Positions 21,886 to 34,161 are shown, counted from the first letter of the stretch. The stretch: DNA of 64,000 nt from Hofstenia miamia (GCA_900660155.1 CABFPE010000051.1:1390111-1454110); one strand, 5' to 3'. Notes: generated from the sequence alone by a model not told the origin. Numbers and translations: made by a program.

Positions 21886-22640
21886 ATGAGACGTCAACTG
21901 AATGCTGAAATATGCAACTGCGTCCTTGGTATGCTTCAGGCAGGAGCGAAACAAGGAGCCATTGCACCAATTTAGGGATCAGTCAGGGTGCAGTGTCCAA
22001 AATACTGAAGCGGTACAGGCAGACATGTGGACTCACGCCAAGACCCAGATCTGGACGTCCCCGAAAGACCACTGTACGGGAGAATTGTTATCTGTTACGG
22101 TTGTGTAGTAATGGTCGAACAAAGACTTCCGCCAGGCTTTGAGCAGACTGGGTGCGCTTTACAAATACCCTTGTTAGTAACTGTTTGGTACTACTTGGAC
22201 TTTTGAATGCTGGGTATTTGTCACGAAGACCTCTGAGAAAGCCTCTACTACAAAGACGACATTGCCAAGCATGTTTAAAGTGGGCTAGGGTACACAGGAA
22301 CTGGCAAGTACAACACTGGCGCACGTTGTATTCAGTGACGAGTCAAGAGTTTTAGTTTACCGTCAAGATGGCCGCTTGAAAGTTCGTCGTCAGGTTCACG
22401 AGACCCTACATGAAGACTGCATATTACCCAGAGTCCAGGCCAGAGGTGGTGGGGTGCTTTCCACGGTGATGGCAAGTCGGACCTGCACATAGTGGAGGGA
22501 AGCCTCAACCAGCAGCAGTATCGGCGGATTTTTGAAACCAACATGTTACCATTTGCCAGACGACATTTCAGAGAAAATTTTATGTACCAAGATGACAACG
22601 CTACCTCTCACAGAACATGACTGATACGGAATTATCTGGT
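21886..22640 (+). mobile_element. Second Tc1-like transposase, decayed and 3'-truncated
   Basis: The N-terminal helix-turn-helix part (MRRQLNAEICNCVLGMLQAG from 21886) is followed by many stops and frame changes. Then come a first-Asp block (FSDESRV equivalent around 22340), RQDGRLKVRRQVHE and a second-Asp block (FMYQDDNATSHRT, about 22580-22618). Homology ends there, so the C-terminus with the catalytic Glu and the right end are missing. It is older than the element at 8417. Confidence 0.8.
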
Positions 22641-22679
22641 TAAACCCGGGTTGGCCTTTAGATATTATACCTAAAATTA

Positions 22680-23439
22680 GCAGGCTATAGCAACAAAAAT
22701 TTTAAATATATCACAGCTCCATTTGAATTTTTAAGTAGCAAATTTCACTAAAAAATTTGTTTCTCAGAATGTTTAGGTCTAAGATCAATATTGCCTGAGC
22801 TAGGCTGGCCAAAGGTGGGCAAATTTTACAGAAAAAATATTTTCTTTAATAATTTTTGAAATAATGAAGCAATGATTAAGATTTTTACACTAAAATGCGC
22901 AGTTTTGAAAGGAAATTTTACTTTTTTTAGTCCTGTCCCAATACAAAAAGCTTTAAAAATTTTAACTAGATTAAAACATTTATCTCAAAATTACAAAAAT
23001 TCAAAAATATTAATTTTTACTTTGAGATATTTGCAGTAATACAAGAAATAACATATGAAAACAATTTTCCGAAAATTCCCTATCAAACTTCCATAATGGG
23101 AAATTTTCCCTTTTAGATATGAATATTATAGGATGGTTTAGTAATTTTTTAAAAAGTATAGCAATGTTTTTAAAAAAACAGTTTAGAAATCTGCACAACC
23201 TTTTTAATATAAATAAACTTTAAAATATTGTTTAAAATAGTACACTTCACATTAGAACACCCCTATAAACTTGCAAAAAAATTGGTGTTTTTTTAAATGT
23301 ATATTGTGAATGATCAAAATGGATATTATGGATAAACCTTGAAAATTCATTTACATTATACTCCATTTTATTGATATCTGTGATCCATTCTTTCAATTTC
23401 TTTGAGATTTGCTGTAGTTATTGTAATTAGTAGAAGAGA
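22680..23439. other. AT-rich, nothing recognised
   Basis: Low-complexity AT-rich sequence after the truncated Tc1 copy. No exon, ORF or repeat end could be supported. Confidence 0.5.
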
Positions 23440-23600
23440 CTAGAAGCCCTTCCCACTTTTTTCTGATTGGTCGAGAGGGGGAGTCCAGCCCGTCCCACTT
23501 TTTTGTAATGGTCGAGAGGGGTAGCCTTTGACCTGAGACGCCGTGGACATCGACGGAGGTGTTTTACTAACGTCATAATGTGTTGACTGATTAAACAAGT
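23440..23600. promoter_or_regulatory. CCAAT/CRE-bearing repeat, copy B
   Basis: The motifs come in the same order as in copy A at 13548: CCCACTTTTTTCTGATTGG, TCGAGAGGG, GAGTCCAG, a CGACGG block, then a CRE half-site (AACGTCATAATG). The first part (CCCACTTTTTT...GTCGAGAGGGG) is repeated twice within this copy (about 23456-23480 and 23490-23524). It lies downstream of the minus-strand frame at 23892-24527, so it is not its promoter. Confidence 0.4.
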
Positions 23601-23891
23601 CAGTCTATATATTCACCTAAATCTGGATGCTGCTCAGTTAAACACAAGATATGGTGTTTATTATTTTCTGCCTAAACGCTACGTCAGTGCACTGGGTGAT
23701 AAATACAAGTTTTTGATCAATAAAAAACTTTTTCGCAATGATGAAATGATGACGTGGGAATTACAATGCTATTGTATTACAATTTAGTAAATAGAGAATG
23801 TATAGTTGTGTTTTCGCTCTTTTTCTACATGTACTAGTTAATATGTTTGATAAATTAATAATAAATAGACAGGAAAATGATTAATTATTAG

Positions 23892-24527
23892 CTACAATGG
23901 TTTCACAACAAATTTCTTAAATTTACAATGATTGTTATGACTAGTAAATGGAGATAATAATATACCTCGTGGAGTGTTCATTTGACATACAAATTTATAA
24001 TAGTCTTTTATACAGTCTGTAGAGTTTTCATAGTTTTGTGGATATCGATAACCATAATCAAGTAAATTTTCCACGGGTTGAGAAATTAATCGACTTAAAA
24101 ATTCACAGTTCATTCTATCACATGCCCAAAACATTGTATTCTTTCGTGTTGATAAGTTTAGTGAATTGATAAAAGCCATAATTTGTTCATTTGTTAGGTT
24201 TCCTTCTGTAAATGGAATGTGATGGAAATTGCGTTCATACCAGTTGAAAGCTTTCTGAATGTTGTGTGGGAGACAGGAAAACATTTCCTTTGAATGTCGT
24301 ACTGTGATTACATATAGTTTTTTATCCAATAAAATTAACATTTCTTTAATATAGTAAATGCTGTTGAAAACATTTCCACGTACTTCGAAAAACACATTAG
24401 ATTTCATACAGAACATCATGGTGAATAGATTAACAACCAACCATGTGATTAGAAAACTAGCGAGAGAGTGATTAATAATTTGTAATCGAGTTAAAACATG
24501 CTCTACAAAATTTAACTGGAATTTCAA
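23892..24527 (-). CDS. Orphan 211-residue ORF with a signal anchor
   Basis: An uninterrupted frame that is long for DNA this AT-rich. Near residues 22-42 is a hydrophobic segment (SLASFLITWLVVNLFTMMFC), suggesting a type II membrane anchor or late signal. It is followed by a mixed-polarity domain with four or five cysteines (for example FWACDRMNCEFL) and a His/Asn-rich end. A CCAG acceptor-like site just inside the 5' end (about 24515) raises the possibility that it is an exon starting at a later Met. No family recognised. It could be a lineage-specific gene or part of an unknown element. Confidence 0.5.
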   Translation of the reverse strand: MKFQLNFVEHVLTRLQIINHSLASFLITWLVVNLFTMMFCMKSNVFFEVRGNVFNSIYYIKEMLILLDKKLYVITVRHSKEMFSCLPHNIQKAFNWYERNFHHIPFTEGNLTNEQIMAFINSLNLSTRKNTMFWACDRMNCEFLSRLISQPVENLLDYGYRYPQNYENSTDCIKDYYKFVCQMNTPRGILLSPFTSHNNHCKFKKFVVKPL

Positions 24528-24599
24528 TGTGTTAGAATAAAGACCTTAATGACAATTTTGTTCTACTCACTTTTGTCAAAAAATAATTTGATATATCAC

Positions 24600-25236
24600 T
24601 GATATTTTATTTCAGCTCATGTAACATCCTCCACCTGGCTTATTTGCACCATGTATTATTGTTGATAATTAGCACTCAGTAAATTGCGGGTGAGGAGTTA
24701 CTAAGTTACTGAATTGCCAAACTTCTCCTTTTTAGTTAACTAGTTAAGTTAATGGAATATTGATTATCACTGTTTAGGTGATGGAGCCGTGTGATGTTTC
24801 CTCTTCAGTTCTTTGGTGGGCTACTGCCCAAAGCTGATCTCCACAACACAGTTCCCCTCCTTCATGAATGATGACTGAATCCACTGCACCATCTCAGCTC
24901 AATTGGAACTAATTATGTGTACCTTACTTTAGCTCAGTACGTGCACTCATGTTAAGTTGAACTGACTTAAACTCAATTTTGTAAAGTGTTTGTTGATTTG
25001 TTTAAGTAAAGCAACCAGGCATTGACACTAACTGCATTTAAATGATATTAAAATAGCCATTACCGTAAAATTATCGGCTTAATAATTTAAGTAATAAGAT
25101 TGCAGTTTCCTATACTTACATTTAATAAAGATACATGTAAGGTCACTTATTCAGTCAATTATAGTCAAGTCTCCTACTATTAAGAATATGTATATTCCTA
25201 GGGTTCAACTATCCAGTCGTTTCAAGCATTAATTAT
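24600..25236. other. Non-coding sequence before gap 1
   Basis: Unassigned sequence with a moderately GC-richer block at about 24780-24920. No frame or ends could be supported. Confidence 0.4.
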
Positions 25237-26236
25237 NNNNNNNNNNNNNNNNNNNNNNNNNNNNNNNNNNNNNNNNNNNNNNNNNNNNNNNNNNNNNNNN
25301 NNNNNNNNNNNNNNNNNNNNNNNNNNNNNNNNNNNNNNNNNNNNNNNNNNNNNNNNNNNNNNNNNNNNNNNNNNNNNNNNNNNNNNNNNNNNNNNNNNNN
25401 NNNNNNNNNNNNNNNNNNNNNNNNNNNNNNNNNNNNNNNNNNNNNNNNNNNNNNNNNNNNNNNNNNNNNNNNNNNNNNNNNNNNNNNNNNNNNNNNNNNN
25501 NNNNNNNNNNNNNNNNNNNNNNNNNNNNNNNNNNNNNNNNNNNNNNNNNNNNNNNNNNNNNNNNNNNNNNNNNNNNNNNNNNNNNNNNNNNNNNNNNNNN
25601 NNNNNNNNNNNNNNNNNNNNNNNNNNNNNNNNNNNNNNNNNNNNNNNNNNNNNNNNNNNNNNNNNNNNNNNNNNNNNNNNNNNNNNNNNNNNNNNNNNNN
25701 NNNNNNNNNNNNNNNNNNNNNNNNNNNNNNNNNNNNNNNNNNNNNNNNNNNNNNNNNNNNNNNNNNNNNNNNNNNNNNNNNNNNNNNNNNNNNNNNNNNN
25801 NNNNNNNNNNNNNNNNNNNNNNNNNNNNNNNNNNNNNNNNNNNNNNNNNNNNNNNNNNNNNNNNNNNNNNNNNNNNNNNNNNNNNNNNNNNNNNNNNNNN
25901 NNNNNNNNNNNNNNNNNNNNNNNNNNNNNNNNNNNNNNNNNNNNNNNNNNNNNNNNNNNNNNNNNNNNNNNNNNNNNNNNNNNNNNNNNNNNNNNNNNNN
26001 NNNNNNNNNNNNNNNNNNNNNNNNNNNNNNNNNNNNNNNNNNNNNNNNNNNNNNNNNNNNNNNNNNNNNNNNNNNNNNNNNNNNNNNNNNNNNNNNNNNN
26101 NNNNNNNNNNNNNNNNNNNNNNNNNNNNNNNNNNNNNNNNNNNNNNNNNNNNNNNNNNNNNNNNNNNNNNNNNNNNNNNNNNNNNNNNNNNNNNNNNNNN
26201 NNNNNNNNNNNNNNNNNNNNNNNNNNNNNNNNNNNN
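25237..26236. other. Assembly gap, 1000 N
   Basis: Exactly 1000 N, a conventional placeholder. The true size is unknown. Frames drawn across it are meaningless. Confidence 1.
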
Positions 26237-27501
26237 CAGGAAGTCAGTATCCCATATCTCTTCGACAAGTACTCGAAGGGGAGAACCAAATGAGAATTGT
26301 TTCTTTGTTAAAATTTCCTATTAATGTTTTAGGAGAAACAAAGAGAAACAGTCAAAAGATCCGGAATTTATATCAAAGCGTGCATATTATAGTCGTACTT
26401 GCGTCTAAATATAAATCCTGAAATTTAATATTAATGTTGCAGATATGAGTACAATATTTGAATTGTCATTTCTGCCACAATTTCGTTGCAAAAAACGACA
26501 ATCTTAATTTTTTTTATGAGGATGTTGTATTCAGCTGGGCGAATTATTGAAAACTTTGCTATATACTTTGAACGAAATTGTGGTTTATTTTTTCGGAAAT
26601 TCAAAATTGCTGTGATAGAAGAACAAATTTTTTCAAGTGAACAATAACACTGTTATATTTATAAAATCTACATTTATGTTAATAATAATTTTTCTAAATT
26701 TTAAATAATGGTAAGTTTAATTCATAAATATAGTTTTTGGTGTTCAAACTTGGTTACAAGAATTTTATGAAAATGCTCTCAATGATTTTTAAATAACGTT
26801 CTTGATGTCTGGTGTAATATTTTTGTTTCAAATTTTATTCAGCATTTAATTAGATGATTAGACATACTAGAACTGGTTTCATGTTCTTTAATTGTTCTTG
26901 ATAATTGTCTGTAAAAAATCTTAACCACAGGTGCATTTTATTTGGTAAATTCTATTAGTAGTAGTGCGTTCAATTTTTTATATCTTAATAAGTATTCAGC
27001 TGCAAGATTTTAAATTTTTCAATAAAAAAATTTTTTAAATATTCCTACAAGCTTTGTAGCTGTAATTAAATTATATTCTTAATTTACACAATTTATGTCA
27101 GCGAATTGTAGCTCTTTTTGCCATCAGTAGTGAACTGTAAATACATATCTGAATAAAGACTAATATGTGTAAGTAAATATTCTATTTGCTGTAATACCTA
27201 AATGTTTAGTAAATTAGTATCAATTGCTTCTCACACCATTAAATAAAATTGTTAATTTTTACTAAACATACAATCGTATAAAAATAAATAAATCAAAAAA
27301 ATTACAGAGCAAAAACATCAATTGGAGAACAAAGGAAATAATTACAGCAATGTTTTTAATGAACTATGATATAGGGTTGAATCATTTTATGTCGTTCAAA
27401 TTTAGAATTCATATCTTCACTACGAATTTATATTTAGCAAAAAAACAAGAAATAAATCATTTAATCTTATACAACTAATATTTTGAAATCTAAATACGCA
27501 C

Positions 27502-27699
27502 TTGTTCCCAATATTTTCCATTTAAAATGCCTTCTATATTCGATTTCCGAGATTCCTCTTCATAATTTTTGCTGGGATCGGTTAGTGGTGTATTATACCT
27601 TGCCTTAGACGAATTAAATGTGACTTGGCCATGTTTTGGAACCCAACCTTTATGCAGCATTTCTGCCCTTTTATCATTGAGATTTCGTATACGATGTGT
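27502..27699 (-). CDS. Candidate host exon, unrecognised (copy 1 of an artefactual pair)
   Basis: On the minus strand, an acceptor CACTGTTTAG precedes 66 open codons ending at a GTGCGT donor. The frame begins THRIRNLNDKRAEMLHKGW and ends NIEGILNGKYWEQ. It is hydrophilic with balanced composition unlike the AT-rich flanks, so it looks like real coding sequence. I do not recognise the protein. The identical copy at 28225-28422 is probably the same locus seen twice. Confidence 0.5.
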
Positions 27700-28224
27700 C
27701 TAAACAGTGAATTTTCAATATCAATAAAATAAAAACAAGAATTCCATGAAAAAAAATGTGTGAAACTGTTTTGTATAAAACGAATATAATTGAAAGCATG
27801 TCTAAATTTCAAAAATGATTATGTAAATCAACCTCTGCTACCAATNTCAGTAGTGAACTGTAAATACATATCTGAATAAAGACTAATATGTGTAAGTAAA
27901 TATTCTATTTGCTGTAATACCTAAATGTTTAGTAAATTAGTATCAATTGCTTCTCACACCATTAAATAAAATTGTTAATTTTTACTAAACATACAATCGT
28001 ATAAAAATAAATAAATCAAAAAAATTACAGAGCAAAAACATCAATTGGAGAACAAAGGAAATAATTACAGCAATGTTTTTAATGAACTATGATATAGGGT
28101 TGAATCATTTTATGTCGTTCAAATTTAGAATTCATATCTTCACTACGAATTTATATTTAGCAAAAAAACAAGAAATAAATCATTTAATCTTATACAACTA
28201 ATATTTTGAAATCTAAATACGCAC

Positions 28225-28422
28225 TTGTTCCCAATATTTTCCATTTAAAATGCCTTCTATATTCGATTTCCGAGATTCCTCTTCATAATTTTTGCTGGGA
28301 TCGGTTAGTGGTGTATTATACCTTGCCTTAGACGAATTAAATGTGACTTGGCCATGTTTTGGAACCCAACCTTTATGCAGCATTTCTGCCCTTTTATCAT
28401 TGAGATTTCGTATACGATGTGT
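28225..28422 (-). CDS. Same exon, second copy (likely artefact)
   Basis: Identical to 27502-27699 at +723 bp. Count it once unless long reads show a true duplication. Confidence 0.4.
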
Positions 28423-28957
28423 CTAAACAGTGAATTTTCAATATCAATAAAATAAAAACAAGAATTCCATGAAAAAAAATGTGTGAAACTGTTTTGTATA
28501 AAACGAATATAATTGAAAGCATGTCTAAATTTCAAAAATGATTATGTAAATCAACCTCTGCTACCAATATTAAAATTTAGGAATAATGATTCCGCTATAC
28601 TTTAGGTAAAAAGGTTTGCTGAGAATGATCTTCTATTGTAGTCAAGTACTTGAAGAATCAAGAACATTTAATTTATATATGTACAAAGAGACACTAAAAT
28701 GACATTGTGAAGGATCTGCAAGAACTACATCTAAATTAAATCTTCTGTGTTGCGCTCGGGTTTTATAATCAGTGGTATATTATGTTCACAGAATTGTACA
28801 GACTTTAACTACTACAAAATCCTTAATTATTTCACACTCATTGGTACTCTATGAAAGTGAAGGTGCCATTAAATTTGTTGTAATTTGTAATAATGCCGTT
28901 ATTGTAAAATAGTGAGTCACACACCACTGGTTACAATCTAGTTCTCTAATCAAATCA

Positions 28958-29330
28958 GACGCTTTAAATGTTCTTGCTTATCTTAAGTCTTTTTCTGATG
29001 ATAAGTCCATCTCAGATCCTGTAAAATTTTTTAAATTCATCATGCTGCTGAACTGCTTACATTGTATTGTGGACTATGCGCACCAAAGCTGTTTCTAGTA
29101 GAGCTTTGATTGAATAAACTAATCTTTCACATGTTAAACACAATCAGCGTCAATATTCATTATCATTAATAACACCTAGCTATGTGCCGCATTCTCGTAG
29201 TGCCAACGGCTGTGAATATCTCCGTAATAGAGATTTACTTTCACTATCTACCCCAAGATATTTACGTAAAATCAGTAAAGGAACTGCAAATCTTAAGAAA
29301 TACCATCAGCTGCGCACTTCCAAATAATAT
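28958..29330 (+). pseudogene. Decayed coding relic, possibly P-element/THAP-like transposase
   Basis: Two readable stretches in different frames: SDALNVLAYLKSFSDDKSIS with following residues (about 28958-29100), and ITPSYVPHSRSANGCEYLRN, then LLSLSTPRYLRKISKG (about 29150-29310). The second resembles the 'YxFLR...LPxPRTLR' segment of P-element-type transposases. Stops separate the parts. The assignment is weak. Confidence 0.3.
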
Positions 29331-29800
29331 GACCAAGAAAAATTGTCGTTATAACACATGAGACTTACTAATGCCAACAATGCCAATATTATAGTGTGGG
29401 TTTCAAGGTTTGACCAGTAATGGGGAATTAGGACATCATCTTGTAGTTTTCATTTACAGAAATGTCGCGCAAAATGTTGCCTTGTTGCAAACTTGATAGC
29501 AAATTATTAATGAACATATTTCTTGAGGTGTACAAATTGCTTATCTGTTGCAATTTTTTAGTGATTGGAGTAATTTTGGATAACCTTGTAGTGAACAGCT
29601 TTATATTAAATTTTAAGCAATGGAGCCTTGCTGCCATGTGTAAGCCTAAAGTCATTCGAGATTGAAAATGAGCAATTCTTTCAAGTGCTTGACTCTGTAA
29701 ATAATATAAAAAATATATACAAAATATTTCAGGGAAAAATTGTTAGATTTTCCTTCATTTAATGACTTTAGTCAATCATTCACTGCCAATTTTGACCACA

Positions 29801-30014
29801 TTATTAACCTTCTAATAACCATGGGGTCTCTAGCGACCCCGAAACAGATTTCAAATGTCAAAGTGTTCTAAATATTTTTATGGAATCAAATTTTCTCTAG
29901 TTCATTGAAAAATAATTTGAAATTTACTAGTAATAAAGAATTAAGAAGTAATTTTAAAAAAAATGCATTATTATTTCCCCAATGGGGTCACTAGCGAGCG
30001 CAACATAACATTAT
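29801..30014. repeat. piggyBac-MITE-like relic with snapback motif
   Basis: It begins TTAACCTTCTAATAACC, then GGGGTCTCTAGCGACCCC (a near-perfect hairpin). A related inverted block AATGGGGTCACTAGCGAG lies at about 29980-29998. A TTAA start plus a GGGGTC...GACCCC subterminal palindrome fits piggyBac-type MITEs. The right TTAA end is not clear. Confidence 0.4.
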
Positions 30015-30089
30015 ATAAATATTTTGAGTTTCTTTGACTTTACATCAATTGGCTAAAAATTATTCAATTGAGATACCTAAATTTGATAA

Positions 30090-31390
30090 AGGAAAGGAAT
30101 TGCAATCATTGATAAAAATACATATTTTGAAAATATGGATAAAATTCTCAATGATAAGTCAAAGTTTAACAAAATTCCAAAAAGTAATAGAGTGAAGAAA
30201 AACCAATTTGTTTATGAAGAGAAATTTAATAAAACGATTTTACAAATTGTCAAAAACAAAGAAGTATTTGTAGATTTATATAGGAAAATTCATAGTATTG
30301 GGTGCCACCCAGTCGAAATGGATAGATAAGTTTATGAAAAAGTACATTCCATCAAACTACAATTTAGAAGAAACTTTTGATTTTCTCAATAAGATAGAGA
30401 ATCATTTTAAAATTATACGTGATGAAAGTAAATACATGTTAAGTTTTGATGTTAAATCACTTTTTACAAATATTTCTGTGAAGAAAAACATTGATCACAT
30501 CTTGAATTTAATACCAGAACATGAAACTTCCATATCCAATACTACCTTCAGGAAATTGTTAAACAAAGCATGTCTCAATGTAAAATTTATTTTTAATGGA
30601 AGTATCTAAGAACAAATTGACGGTATGGCAATGGAATCACCATTAAGTAATTCCATGGGTAGCTTTGCCAAGGATATAATTGAATAAACCATTGGTATAT
30701 TACAGATACGTTGATGACATATTTGCTGTTTGAAGATAAAGATGTAGAAAATTTTATGCAATTTTTAAATGGATGCCTACCTGAAATACAATTTACATTA
30801 GAAGAACAAAAATCGCAATCTAAATTATATAAAGGTAACGATAACATTGAACCAAAGATGTATCGCATGCCATCAAATACCATGTTATACATTCCTTGTC
30901 AATCCGTTTATGACAGAAAGTATAAGATAAACTATTAAAATATCTTTAAATTATAATAACGGGATTGAATCAATAACTGAATTATATGAAATATTAGAAA
31001 AGAACAGCCATCCACATAAATTGATTAAGAATATTGTTGACGAAGCTCACACATCGAAGTCTATTGAATGTAACCAAGCAAATGATGAAAATAAAATACT
31101 AATATATTGGAAATTACCATATATTGAAAACCATGAAAATCCCTTAAAAGCATGGATTACAATCATTAATACCTGCTTAAAATTAACTAAGTTAACAGCA
31201 ATTTTGCAATCAAAAGACATTTTTAAGAACAAAGATACCATCGCAAAATGCTAGTTTCCTCACTTGTCTATAACTAAAATTGTGAAGAATGCAATATTTC
31301 TTACAACCGGGAAACCAAGCGCCATTTTATAACTAAAATCAATGAGCATCTATCAGTAATAATACTAGCAACATATTCTTTACAATAAAA
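30090..31390 (+). mobile_element. Penelope-like element (RT plus GIY-YIG trace), decayed
   Basis: Reverse transcriptase pieces follow in order: VYEEKFNKTILQIVK (about 30208), then MLSFDVKSLFTNISVKKN (about 30436-30489, the Penelope SFDVxSLFTNIP motif) and EQIDGMAMESPLSN (about 30610). Next is a YVDDI catalytic trace (about 30707), followed by MPSNTMLYIPCQ. Near 31275-31370 a Cys-Cys/ISYNRETKRHF...INEHLS trace marks the start of the GIY-YIG nuclease. Several frameshifts and stops separate these pieces. No terminal repeats were found. Confidence 0.8.
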
Positions 31391-31439
31391 AAAACTTTTT
31401 CATTTTAGTATCATGGTTAAGCGCTGGGCGGCTGATCTA

Positions 31440-32000
31440 GTCTTATATTGAATACTTAATGAGAGTGATGATGAGTTTGGAGGGAATTCAGAAGACGAGG
31501 AAGAAATGATCCATCTGCATGAGGAAGATGCCTCCGAAAGTTATTAGTATGAAGGACCTGCAGAGGGATATGGTTTTTCTAATACAGCAAATCAGCATAC
31601 TTTAAAGAAGGTAAGCTATGCAGAAACATTCCCAGTCTGGATCTACCAGGTAGACCTGGAAATGCACACATCCTCAGAGAAACTACTGTACCAACACGTC
31701 ATGCCATGAAACATGCAAACACCCTTATAAAGGCTTCCTTCTACTTTTGAAAAATGAGATTGTGGGCATTATTTTACAATGAAGAAATGAGAAAAGTAGC
31801 CGGGTTTTGGAGGAGAATTGGAACCTAATTGATCAACTTGATTTACATGCCTACATAGGACTCACTCATACTACGGGCAGGAGCCACATCTTTTGGTTTC
31901 TCAAAACAGATATATGATTCCCGCATACAGCTTCTGAATAATTTGTTGGATCAAGTTGATCAATTTGATGATTACTTTTCCTTGATTGATCGCGGAAGGC
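31440..32000 (+). pseudogene. Possible piggyBac-like transposase relic
   Basis: An acidic lead-in (NESDDEFGGNSEDEEEM, about 31448) is followed further on by NWNLIDQLDLHAYIGL (about 31817-31864), which recalls the 'W...EL.AFIGLL' entry of piggyBac transposases. Stops are frequent between them. Low confidence. Confidence 0.3.
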
Positions 32001-32159
32001 TTGCAAATCCAAGTGTATATGTTTAAAAAATCTTAATTTCTGTTTGACACATCTTCCAGCAAGTTTGTTTTTAATCTTTACTTGTAAGCAGTATTGGTCG
32101 TAAAGTGTTTTTTTAAACTTATTGCAAAAAGGGCATTTAATTGTTTTATGCAAAATTGT

Positions 32160-34020
32160 GTACGTGAAATGCTAGTTTTGTACAATTCAAAAGGAATTGC
32201 AATGCGTTAAAATAAACAAGTTTAGTTAACTTATTTTCTTTATCAGAGTTACTTTTTGTAATATATTTTTTCATGCTTTAAACGACATATTTTATGTCTA
32301 AATCAAAGTAAAAGATTTATAAGAACAGTAATTCTCGTTTCTACCATCAGCCCTCCATTGGCTGTTTACGTAAATATTTGTTCCACTCCAGTGTGTTTAT
32401 CTCGGAGTCCGTGTTAAGATTTAGTAACTGTAAAGTTAATTTGAAAAAATATTCAAATAACTCTTAATCAAATACCAATTCAAATCCATGTAAACATTCG
32501 TTAAGATCGTGAACTTCTTCTCGGCATTCAACAGCTCGACGAGGCTTTGAGATATCTTCAGAACACCAACTCAAATCTCGGAAAAATCTAAACAAACATC
32601 TAAATAAAAAAACTCGCTTTGTTAAAAAAATAGATTTGTTTTCAAAATGTTTGTTTAAGACTTGTTTTCAAACGTAGAAATATAATAATGAATAAATGAT
32701 TGTAAATTGAAACAATAATGGTTTCTGTTGAGCATTTAAAGTGAGATATTGGAAAAAGTTAGAAATGCGAAAGTTTTGCTTGATATCGATTGTACACAAG
32801 TTGTTAGTGAAGGTAAAATGTAATTGTGTGGAGATTGCAATTACATTGATAACAATTACATCAATGCCTTGCAATTGTCTTCCTTATTGGAGGTGTCCCA
32901 AAATGGGCAATTTTTAGAAAAGGTCTCTAAGAATTATGGCTTCCATTTGAAACAAATACTAATACGCAATTTTTCAGGCATTTGCTTAATTTATTTTTAT
33001 TTCCATAGTTCGCGACAACGTGGACTTTTAAATAAACAACGTGATTTTTAGTGAATTTTTAAGCAACGTAAAACAATGTACGCAATCTTGAGTGTGAGTG
33101 ACGTCATTCACTATACATGTATTTTCAGTGTTCACATCACGCGCATATTTAAAAACGGATATGATACCAAAGGCTTAGAATGGCGATATGCAGACACGGC
33201 TTCTTAAAAAACAGACACCTGTACATATATTTTCTGTAATGGGGTATATCCGGGTGTTGCGGACCGAATTCGTGGGAACTTGCTGGGGGTTATCTATTGG
33301 CGGTTGCAAAATCGCAAAACCACATTTTATAGCTGAGATGAAGAAATTGGAGGAAACAAAAGCTGCATCAAAAAGAAGGAACAAAAAAAACTTTTCACCA
33401 AAGTGTCAATTCCGCCAACTCCAGCCAAGAAACAAACAACTGTGACATTGGATTTAGCGGAGGCAGTGATTAGTCTCACAATTAGTCAAAGAGGATAGTA
33501 CTTTGAATTGGTATACATGTCTCACAGTTGAGAAAAGTTAATGATATCAATTTAGTTCCCAGTCTCACTAATAGTCAAGGCAATTATGGTTTAAGAAAAT
33601 CAAACAATGTTTGGTGTAACATCCAAGGGATTCTGTGGTTGACCTAACCACGAATAACGATAAATTACGATAAAACAGAAGGGAATTCAAAGCAAAATCA
33701 ATTAGATTTCATAAAAAGGATAGTGTTTCGCAAAAATATATTTTATACAATTACAGTTAGTTACCTCTTTTAATACACAAAAAATGGACACCAAAATTGC
33801 ATTGTATGCAGTAAAAGTAATCGTGAGACGCCAGCTCTAGAGTAGTAGTATCGGCTAACGGGAAATAAATTTATATAAAAGCTGATAGAGCTACAAATTT
33901 TCCTTGAGTGCACATCGCTAACACAAAAAGCTGAATTGATTTTCTATAAAAAAATTGGCTATAATCTGCAGCAACTATCAACTATTTTAAGGAGCGTCAC
34001 TGGTAGATTTATCATTTATT
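32160..34020. other. Mostly non-coding, one coding-like patch
   Basis: At 33188-33490 both a plus frame (VMGYIRVLRTEFVGTCWGL, later EMKKLEETKAASKRRN) and a shifted frame (FTKVSIPPTPAKKQTTVTLD) look protein-like, suggesting a frameshifted relic of unknown family. Nothing else supported. Confidence 0.3.
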
Positions 34021-34161
34021 TTGATAATGGCAAATGGCCTGGAAGAATTATGGTCTAGTAGAGGAATTCCAGACAGCAACTTTGAAATTGCAAGGACACT
34101 GCAATGCAAAAACCTTTGCTGGAAAAGTATATTGAAATTGAATTAATAATATATAACTTAC

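Larger units (their letters stand above)
27122..28566. repeat. 723-bp direct duplication around a single N (likely assembly artefact)
   Basis: About 27122-27845 and 27847-28566 are the same sequence (offset 723), joined at one N at 27846. Identity is essentially complete over AT-rich, fast-evolving sequence. Together with the N, this points to two overlapping contigs that were scaffolded rather than merged. Confidence 0.9.

Noticed and set aside
25222-26289. A 355-codon minus-strand frame
   Set aside because: Consists almost entirely of gap Ns.
26237-26290. Short coding-like stretch just after gap 1 (plus frame EVSIPYLFDKYSKGRTK; minus frame VLPFEYLSKRYGILTS)
   Set aside because: Both strands look protein-like and it is cut by the gap, so neither strand nor borders can be decided.
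27582-27812. A 76-codon minus-strand frame starting MKFRHAFNY
   Set aside because: It overlaps, in another frame, the 66-codon exon with good splice sites. Its own sequence is AT-driven and lacks motif support.
27502-28422. Tandem duplication of a host exon
   Set aside because: The 723-bp copies are identical and separated by one N, so they are most likely one locus assembled twice.
29801-29850. A second hammerhead ribozyme (CTAATAA...GACCCCGAAAC)
   Set aside because: The resemblance is explained better by the GGGGTC/GACCCC subterminal palindrome of a piggyBac-type MITE. Both core G positions of CUGANGA are changed.
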